Origin: CBDCWT01 sp965223305
Lineage (GTDB): Bacteria > Planctomycetota > Planctomycetia > Pirellulales > Pirellulaceae
Direction: 5' to 3'
Assembly (NCBI GenBank): GCA_965223305.1
Contig: CBDCWT010000013.1
Coordinates: 186,001 to 250,000 of the forward strand
Length of the DNA: 64,000 nt
A model generated the notes under the pieces. That model did no database searches. It was not told the DNA's origin and saw nothing but the letters and a program-made list of their open reading frames with translations. Both the position numbers and the translations under genes were made by a program. Positions 58,694-64,000 of this stretch are shown in pieces; position 1 is the stretch's first letter, and the number at the start of each line of letters is the position of its first letter.

Positions 58694-59530
58694 TTAAACG
58701 TGTGACGAGATCCACGCGGGTGCTGTGACAGGCACTGATTCGACCGCCAACTCGGGGACGACTTCCTTGATCCAGCGGGCCATCGCCGTCACCGCCTGTC
58801 CTTCCGAGAGGGCGAATCCTACGTACACTATTCCCAGAGAACGGCCACTATCGATTGCGTCCTTGATGTAGGGAGCCCCCTCCCACTCGTTCGCCTCGCC
58901 GGCGAGGATCCCGTCGACCTCTTGGTCGCGCAGCGCGATTCCAAAAGTTTTGGTGTCAACCAAGCCAGGCAGAACGACCACTCGTGAGATCGACTGTGTC
59001 CTCCCTCCGACGGCACGCAAGGTTCGCGCTCCCAGCCGTTCCTGTGCCAGTTGCGCTAGTTCTAGCAGAGTCGTTTGACCAACACTGCAGGTCACTCCGC
59101 GAAATCCGGCTGCTCTCACACCAGGTTCTGCATGCCATCCCATGGCCTCGGCAAGGGCAGTGGCCTGAGCCTGAGGACGCGCACGGTCCCAAGCTGAACT
59201 TAGCCGGTACACGACAAGCCTGCCTTCTTCGATGAGCCGTCTCTTAGAGGTGGCGACAGGGTCATCGCGGAGCGCTTGTTCTGTCCCGCTGGCATACCAC
59301 GTCCCGTGCGTGAAGAAGGGGTGCTCCCGTGAAATGATCAGCTGGCAGTTGAGCGCCGTCGCTTGGCGAAGTACTCCAACGGTTGGCGTATGGCACACCA
59401 ACACACGGTTGATTTTAGTTTGTGGGTCCCCCCCACAGAAACCTTCAAACTCCGCCTCGCTGCCTGTGGCCGTGAGCGCTTCTCTGAGTCGGTTGGCGAT
59501 ATTGGTCGCAGGCAACGGGCGATCAAGCAT
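58694..59530 (-). CDS. Nif3-like protein (cytoplasmic type)
   Basis: 278 residues with no signal peptide. Nif3-like motifs recur: QLIISREHPFFTHGTWYASG, DPVATSKRRLIEEGRLVVYR, GVTCSVGQTTLLELAQLAQE, GILAGEANEWEGAPYIKDAI. It is a paralogue of the downstream Tat-exported protein: the spacing of IISHEP/IISREH and the KRRxxxExxLVV(W/Y)R block is shared. Tandem genes on one strand suggest a duplicated pair with one copy redirected outside the cell. Confidence 0.8.
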   Translation of the reverse strand: MLDRPLPATNIANRLREALTATGSEAEFEGFCGGDPQTKINRVLVCHTPTVGVLRQATALNCQLIISREHPFFTHGTWYASGTEQALRDDPVATSKRRLIEEGRLVVYRLSSAWDRARPQAQATALAEAMGWHAEPGVRAAGFRGVTCSVGQTTLLELAQLAQERLGARTLRAVGGRTQSISRVVVLPGLVDTKTFGIALRDQEVDGILAGEANEWEGAPYIKDAIDSGRSLGIVYVGFALSEGQAVTAMARWIKEVVPELAVESVPVTAPAWISSHV

Positions 59531-59652
59531 CTTACGTTTCTTTCATCTTTTGGTCTGACATCTGTCGTCTCGGCGCATTCTAGCCGTCCAGCAGATAGAA
59601 TGCATCCGCCAGCGCTTAGTATGCTCTTTTCCGATCATCTGAGGTGATAACC

Positions 59653-60819
59653 ATGTTCATGTTGCGCGTGCTTGTGTTGCTCGTCCTTGCTGCGTTCATT
59701 CCTGCTAGCGCTGAGGCGCAACGGCAACCGACTCCAAACGACGATCTACGGTCGCCCGAAGTATCAGCCGATCATAGAGTAACCTTCCGAATCTACGCTC
59801 CGAAAGCTGAAGAGGTAACGGTCAGCGGTGACTTCGGAGAAAGCAGCACCATGACCAAAGACAGTCGCGGTGTTTGGTCCATCCAGGTGGGGCCACTGAC
59901 ACCCGACTTCTACAACTATCGTTTCGTCGTAGACGGGGTCGCGACTGTCGACCCCAAAAACTCGATGATCAAGCCAGGTATCCGCAGCGTCAACAGCATG
60001 CTGCTTGTCCCCGGAAAAGAGGCTGAGTTCCAGGCCACTCGTAACGTCCCACACGGCGAAGTCCGCGCGCGCTGGTACTATTCACGAATTCTGGGCATGC
60101 CTCGCCGGATGCACGTTTACACTCCGCCTGGGTACGAAGGGGGTACGCAAAAGTATCCCGTCTTTTATCTCTTGCACGGGGGCGGCGACGAGGACTCTGG
60201 CTGGAGTTCCATTGGCCGAGCGGGTTTCATTCTCGACAATCTGTTGGCCGAGAATGGGGCCGTGCCGATGCTTGTCGTTATGCCCAATGGATCCATTCCC
60301 CACCCCAGCGATATGCCAGCACGTCCATCACGAGGTGAGACGCCTTCCCCCGAGTACCTGGCCGCGCGGGAGACTCTTCAAAATCAGTTCGCTGCCGAAC
60401 TGCTCGAAGAAGTTGTGCCGTTGGTGGAAAGAACCTACCGCGTGAAGGCCGGCCCGCAGAATCGTTGTCTCGCCGGCCTTTCAATGGGCGGCGGTCAAAC
60501 CCTACGTGTGCTGACAACGCATCCCGATCAGTTTGCCTACGTGGGCATTTGGAGCGCCGGCTTGCCGCGCGGCAGCGCCGAGGCGTGGAAGCAGCGGAAT
60601 GAGCGATTCCTAGCCGACGCTGGTCTAGTCAATCAAAGTGTCAAACACCTTGAGGTCGTTGTTGGCGACGAGGACTTCGCCGCCGAGCGCAGCAAGGCCC
60701 TCGCCGCACTGTTCCTGGAACGCGGCATCAAACACGAGTTACGGATCACATCGGGGGGGCACACGTGGATCAACTGGCGTCGTTACTTACATGATCTCAG
60801 CAAGCAGCTATTTCGGTAG
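59653..60819 (+). CDS. Secreted enterochelin-esterase / CE1-like hydrolase with E-set domain
   Basis: 388 residues from ATG 59653, with GAGGTG 8 bases upstream. Signal peptide 1-23. An immunoglobulin-like E-set domain (HRVTFRIYAPKAEEVTVSGD) is followed by an alpha/beta-hydrolase: LLHGGGDEDSGW, nucleophile Ser277 in LAGLSMGGGQTLR, and the final His in SGGHTWINWRRYL. This is the Esterase-D/enterochelin esterase pattern used in xylan and feruloyl esterases of polysaccharide loci. A GTG at 59644 is possible but less likely. Confidence 0.92.
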   Translation: MFMLRVLVLLVLAAFIPASAEAQRQPTPNDDLRSPEVSADHRVTFRIYAPKAEEVTVSGDFGESSTMTKDSRGVWSIQVGPLTPDFYNYRFVVDGVATVDPKNSMIKPGIRSVNSMLLVPGKEAEFQATRNVPHGEVRARWYYSRILGMPRRMHVYTPPGYEGGTQKYPVFYLLHGGGDEDSGWSSIGRAGFILDNLLAENGAVPMLVVMPNGSIPHPSDMPARPSRGETPSPEYLAARETLQNQFAAELLEEVVPLVERTYRVKAGPQNRCLAGLSMGGGQTLRVLTTHPDQFAYVGIWSAGLPRGSAEAWKQRNERFLADAGLVNQSVKHLEVVVGDEDFAAERSKALAALFLERGIKHELRITSGGHTWINWRRYLHDLSKQLFR

Positions 60820-60972
60820 CGCCACCGACAATTCTCAATCGTTGCCAATCTCGACTGCGGCGTTGGGACTCGGGTCGTCCTTCGCGTTCAGAATTTTGTG
60901 CAAGCATTGGCGACGATCCGGTCCCGCACTTTTAACGTGTCGTTTCATGACTCTCGATAATCGGAGCCCGGA

Positions 60973-61983
60973 ATGACCAACGCTCACTTTCAACTTTCGA
61001 GATTCTCCTCAACCGAAGCACATCTTCTCGGTATCGTGACCACGGCACTAGTTGGAGCAATACCCCTCTCTACTCAGGCGATAGCGGAAAACGAAGTTGC
61101 GCGCGAGGCTGGTGCTGTTGCACCGTTGACACCTCGCCTCGACGGACCGTGGGTGAAACTGGTTGGGCGGCCGCCGCTTGAGAAGTGGCGGTCCGACAAG
61201 GCCGAGCCCGTTGACTTTACCGTGTTTCGAGCTGATGACGGACGGTGGCAACTCATCTCGTGCATTCGGCACACGATGCATCCAGGTGGCACCCGGTTGC
61301 TTTACCGGTGGTCCAGCCCTGAGCTTCTGCAGGAAAGCTGGCAGCCGGATGGCATTTTCCTGTCGTCAAAGCCCGAATGGAATCACGCGGAAGGCACCTT
61401 GCAGGCACCGTTCCACGTCTTGGACGCAGGCCGGCACTACCTGTTCTACAACAGTCGCGGCGCGCATCTGATGGCCAGCACGGATGGCATCGACTTTGAG
61501 CCAGTGGGTAAGAAACCAGTATTCCCGATGGGCCGCGACGTTTGCATCCTCGACGATCGAGAACGGACTGGAAAATGGATCGCGTACTACACCTCGCCAG
61601 AAGAAGGAGTCAATCCCGCCACACGCGACCACACAATCCGCGCTCGGACTGCAGAAAGTCTCGAGGGTCCCTGGAGCGAATCGGCGGTACAGATTCCGCC
61701 CATCACGCCGCCGGCCAAGGGTTACACGTTCGTGTACGCCGAAAGTCCTCTAGTGGTCAAACGCGGAGGCTACTACTATCGCTTCGAGCAGCTTGAAGTT
61801 TTTCGGTCAAGCGACCCTTTGCAATGGGAGGGTCCACCCGTCGCGCGGCTCGCACCCAGTGATCCCCTCAAGCGACTCGCACCTGAGATTGTCACTCATG
61901 AAGGCAAAGACCACCTGGTCGCCTACCAGTGGCGAGGACGCGACCCACGCGGAATCTACCTCGCCCCACTCGCCTGGGAGTAA
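60973..61983 (+). CDS. Secreted five-bladed propeller glycosidase-like protein (GH43/GH32 type)
   Basis: 336 residues. N-terminal hydrophobic stretch (~15-38) as a signal. Propeller blades show the usual sequence: FTVFRADDGRWQLISCIRHT, TLQAPFHVLDAGRHYLFYNS, IAYYTSPEEG, TFVYAESPLVVKRGGYYYRF, APEIVTHEGKDHLVAYQWRG. The repeated 'APxVxxxxGxYYLFYS' pattern is typical of families GH43, GH32 and GH117-like. Catalytic acids cannot be assigned. It follows the esterase gene and precedes a rhodanese gene on the same strand. Confidence 0.8.
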   Translation: MTNAHFQLSRFSSTEAHLLGIVTTALVGAIPLSTQAIAENEVAREAGAVAPLTPRLDGPWVKLVGRPPLEKWRSDKAEPVDFTVFRADDGRWQLISCIRHTMHPGGTRLLYRWSSPELLQESWQPDGIFLSSKPEWNHAEGTLQAPFHVLDAGRHYLFYNSRGAHLMASTDGIDFEPVGKKPVFPMGRDVCILDDRERTGKWIAYYTSPEEGVNPATRDHTIRARTAESLEGPWSESAVQIPPITPPAKGYTFVYAESPLVVKRGGYYYRFEQLEVFRSSDPLQWEGPPVARLAPSDPLKRLAPEIVTHEGKDHLVAYQWRGRDPRGIYLAPLAWE

Positions 61984-61987
61984 CCAC

Positions 61988-62887
61988 ATGCTAAACCTGT
62001 TAGTGCCGCCGCCGATTGTGAAGTTGCTTCTCGAGGGACAGTTGCCGGAAACGTTCGAAGGTGCGAAGCGGATTAAGTTCGCTGAAGTGAGCTGGGGTGA
62101 AGAGGACGCTTCGTATTCGAAAGGACATGTACCCCGCAGCTTCCACGTCAACACCGACCACTTCGAGCCCCCGCCTACGTGGATGCTGGGCAGCCCTCAA
62201 GTACTCAGTGAATTCGCGGAGAAGTACGGATTTCAGTGGGATGATACGGTCATCCTCTCAGGCGAAGACCCAACCGCCTGTTATCGGTTAGCCATCGTGC
62301 TGCGATATATGGGTGTCGAGGACGTTCGAGTACTCAACGGAGGATTTCAAGCCTGGAAAGCGGCAAAGTATTCGATTGAGACCAAGAGCAATCCGCCGCC
62401 AAAGGCGAAGACTTTCGGTACGCGGATCCCACGGCGACCAGAACTGATCGACGGGATTACACGCGTGAAGACCGGGCTGCAGACGCCAGCTGATTTTGCG
62501 CTCGTCGACACGCGGACTTGGGCCGAATTCAGTGGCAAGGCCTCCGGCTACAAGTATCACCGCCACAAAGGTCGCATCCCCGGATCCGTCTACGGGCAAG
62601 CTGATTTCAGAGGTACGAACTCCCTCACGCCGTACCGCAACATCGACAACACGATGCGAAACGCCGATGAGATCAAGACGCTTTGGAAAAAGTCCGGGAT
62701 CGATATACAAAAGCACCTTTCCTTCATGTGCGGCAGCGGGTGGCGGGCCGCAGAGGTATTGACCTTTGCTCAAGTGATGGGCTTGTCTAACACATCGCTC
62801 TACAGCGACGGCTGGATTGGATGGAGCAACGACCGACGGAACACGGTTGAAACGGGGCCGATCACCGTCGACACGGACTCGAGGTAG
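61988..62887 (+). CDS. Two-domain rhodanese (thiosulfate sulfurtransferase)
   Basis: 299 residues from ATG 61988, four bases after the propeller gene. Two rhodanese domains: N-terminal (~1-120, KRIKFAEVSWGEEDASYSKG, GHVPRSFHVNTDHFE) and C-terminal (~140-290, FALVDTRTWAEFSGKASGYK, KGRIPGSVYGQADF). The catalytic loop CGSGWRA holds Cys248. Such enzymes transfer sulfur from thiosulfate to cyanide or thiol acceptors. The role next to a polysaccharide enzyme pair is unclear, perhaps linked to sulfate release. Confidence 0.9.
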   Translation: MLNLLVPPPIVKLLLEGQLPETFEGAKRIKFAEVSWGEEDASYSKGHVPRSFHVNTDHFEPPPTWMLGSPQVLSEFAEKYGFQWDDTVILSGEDPTACYRLAIVLRYMGVEDVRVLNGGFQAWKAAKYSIETKSNPPPKAKTFGTRIPRRPELIDGITRVKTGLQTPADFALVDTRTWAEFSGKASGYKYHRHKGRIPGSVYGQADFRGTNSLTPYRNIDNTMRNADEIKTLWKKSGIDIQKHLSFMCGSGWRAAEVLTFAQVMGLSNTSLYSDGWIGWSNDRRNTVETGPITVDTDSR

Positions 62888-63049
62888 ACATTTTCATCGA
62901 GCGCGCCAGTCGAGGCTTTGCACACCGCGCGAAACGCACCACAGCCAGATTGCGGGCCTTGTGGCGGCGATAAGCGATCTTCGAGTCGGCGTCGAGCAAT
63001 CTCCGTGCTGCACTGGCGAAAGTAGTACAGCGGTAGTACACGGAAATCA

Positions 63050-64000
63050 CTGCCGACTTGGGCAGGTTACCGACGCGGAGATGACAGCCGTCGGAGCGAC
63101 GTTATTGACCGTCAGGTCGAAGTTGACGCTGCTCTGTGCTATGCCCATCACTGTCGGTGGCCGTGACGGTCACCGGCTGCGAGTCGTCGGGGCCGTCACT
63201 GGTGGCCAGTGACCAGTCCCAGGTGCCGTCTCCGTTGTTAACGATGGTACCCACTGAGGCCAAAAGGTTGACCACATCGTCACCGATATCGCTGAAGGTT
63301 CCGGAGTTGACGGCGGTGTCTCCTTCATTCACTGCAAGTGCCGCATCGAGCGCGGCAACATTCGGGGCTACGTTGTTGACGATTAAGTCGAACGTGGTCG
63401 AGCTCGCCGCACCATTGCTGTCGGTCGCGGTGATTGTCACAGTTTGAGAATCATCCGGTAAATCCCGCCGCCACCAGCGACATCGCGCCTCGTTGAGTTT
63501 CCGCTGATCGAGCTGTTGGTCAGAACTAGTGGTGCGTCGCTAAGAATCCCGCCACCATTGCTGCGTGAGCTAGTGGTTCGCCCGCCGGTGATCGTCAGGC
63601 CTCTCAGCGTGGTGGTGGAGTCGGCGCCAGTGATTCGCAGCACACGGCTGTTGTCGCCCAGCACGCCAGCAGCATCTGAGGCTGCTACGTCGGTGATGCT
63701 CGTCCCGTCGACGAGCTCGTCGTTGTCACCAGCGTCGCCCGTTATGGTGATTCCCAAATCAGCCCCGTCGATCGTCGTTTCTTCGGTAATCGTCAGTGGC
63801 AATCCACTCAGCCGGATCACGCCATCGGTGAGCGAACCGTCGAACGTGATCACATCGGCCCCGCTCGTGTTATTCGCCGCCGTTATCGCCTCCCGCAGCG
63901 AAATACCGTCTCCTCCATCGTCTGCCATCAACGCCGCAATTGAGGAAGTATCACCGTTTTCGACGTCCAGGACGTTGCCCACACTGACCGTGGTGAGAAG
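63050..64000 (-). pseudogene. Broken beta-helix/PKD-type adhesin, 5' end beyond the window
   Basis: Minus-strand protein text at the right edge: ISLREAITAANNTSGADVIT, GLTITGGRTTSSRSNGGGIL (right-handed beta-helix), then a jump near 63440 to DDSQTVTITATDSNGAASST and TFDLIVNNVAPN (PKD/VCBS-like repeats). After GDTAVNSGTFSDIGDDVVNL, a further frameshift near 63140 leads to SVNFDLTVNNVAPTAVIS. The beta-helix frame ends in TGA immediately after GGGIY, so a deletion plus frameshift joins the two parts. Reading is still open at 64000, so the start lies outside. Confidence 0.8.

Noticed and set aside
61793..61987. Longer start for the rhodanese
   Set aside because: It overlaps the end of the propeller gene in another frame; ATG 61988 starts directly at the rhodanese fold.
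1..64000. CRISPR array
   Set aside because: No regularly spaced direct repeats were found; the dispersed repeats are irregularly spaced.

Overview
The window reads as chromosomal DNA of a planctomycete, most likely in or near the Pirellulales. The evidence is gene content rather than any single marker. There are cytochrome-like DUF1549/DUF1553 proteins, DUF1501 and DUF1552 Tat-exported partners, a DUF1587/1592/1588/1585 cytochrome, a PVC-type membrane-bound dehydrogenase with a CxxCH domain, DUF4159, PEP-CTERM proteins, a pre-peptidase C-terminal (PPC) domain protein, and the planctomycete adhesin leader of the FESLESRxLLxGG type. GC content looks moderate, in the high fifties by eye. Genes lie in short same-strand clusters separated by long, repeat-rich spacers.

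Layout. 0-8 kb: a partial gene, a membrane-anchored protein, a large PVC cytochrome protein, two small transposon-like repeats, a PEP-CTERM protein and two unrelated gene stubs fused at 6.54 kb. 7.1-10.8 kb: an ECF sigma factor, a membrane anti-sigma candidate, a small membrane protein and a leucine-rich-repeat (LRR) membrane protein, overlapping like one transcription unit. 10.8-16.2 kb: a gene remnant, two MITE copies, a frameshifted SdrD/cadherin-like/DUF3105 adhesin and a complete IS256-family element with target duplication. 16.4-25 kb: lipoprotein, TlpA-like thioredoxin, PadR regulator plus membrane partner, secreted esterase, a lyase-fold protein and a WD-repeat membrane protein. 25.4-30.1 kb: a DUF1501 gene and a PSCyt1/DUF1549/DUF1553 gene, both heavily frameshifted. 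30.5-44.7 kb: DUF4159 protein, dienelactone hydrolase, an intact DUF1501 gene facing away, and a tight 10-kb plus-strand cluster (DUF1549/1553, PPC protein, DUF1592-type cytochrome, DUF1552, sialate O-acetylesterase). 44.7-52 kb: integrase debris, membrane protein, lipoproteins, WD-repeat protein, a MITE-truncated gene and a second PadR/membrane pair with a clear promoter-operator. 52.2-54 kb: a small island bounded by direct repeats that end in the 3' part of an initiator tRNA, carrying a DUF433/DUF5615 toxin-antitoxin-like pair. 54-57.7 kb: dGTPase-family gene with a small partner, then decayed PEP-CTERM and SdrD pieces. 57.8-62.9 kb: two tandem Nif3-like proteins (one Tat-exported), an enterochelin-esterase-like protein, a GH43/32-type propeller protein and a rhodanese. 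The right edge is a broken beta-helix/PKD-type adhesin that runs off the window.

How it fits together. The core is secreted or periplasmic degradation machinery: paired cytochrome/DUF1501/DUF1552 proteins, esterases and propeller enzymes, plausibly acting on sulfated or acetylated polysaccharides. One sigma/anti-sigma cascade and two PadR switches supply regulation. Around this core the DNA is full of small palindromic and MITE-like repeats, duplicated gene ends, frameshifts and in-frame stops. I count at least three small transposon-like or REP families plus an IS element, and several of these repeats mark gene truncations. I found no complete tRNA, rRNA or CRISPR array. No clearly new multi-gene system is proven; the best candidates for follow-up are the tRNA-bounded DUF433/DUF5615 island next to the dGTPase operon, and the exported Nif3 pair.
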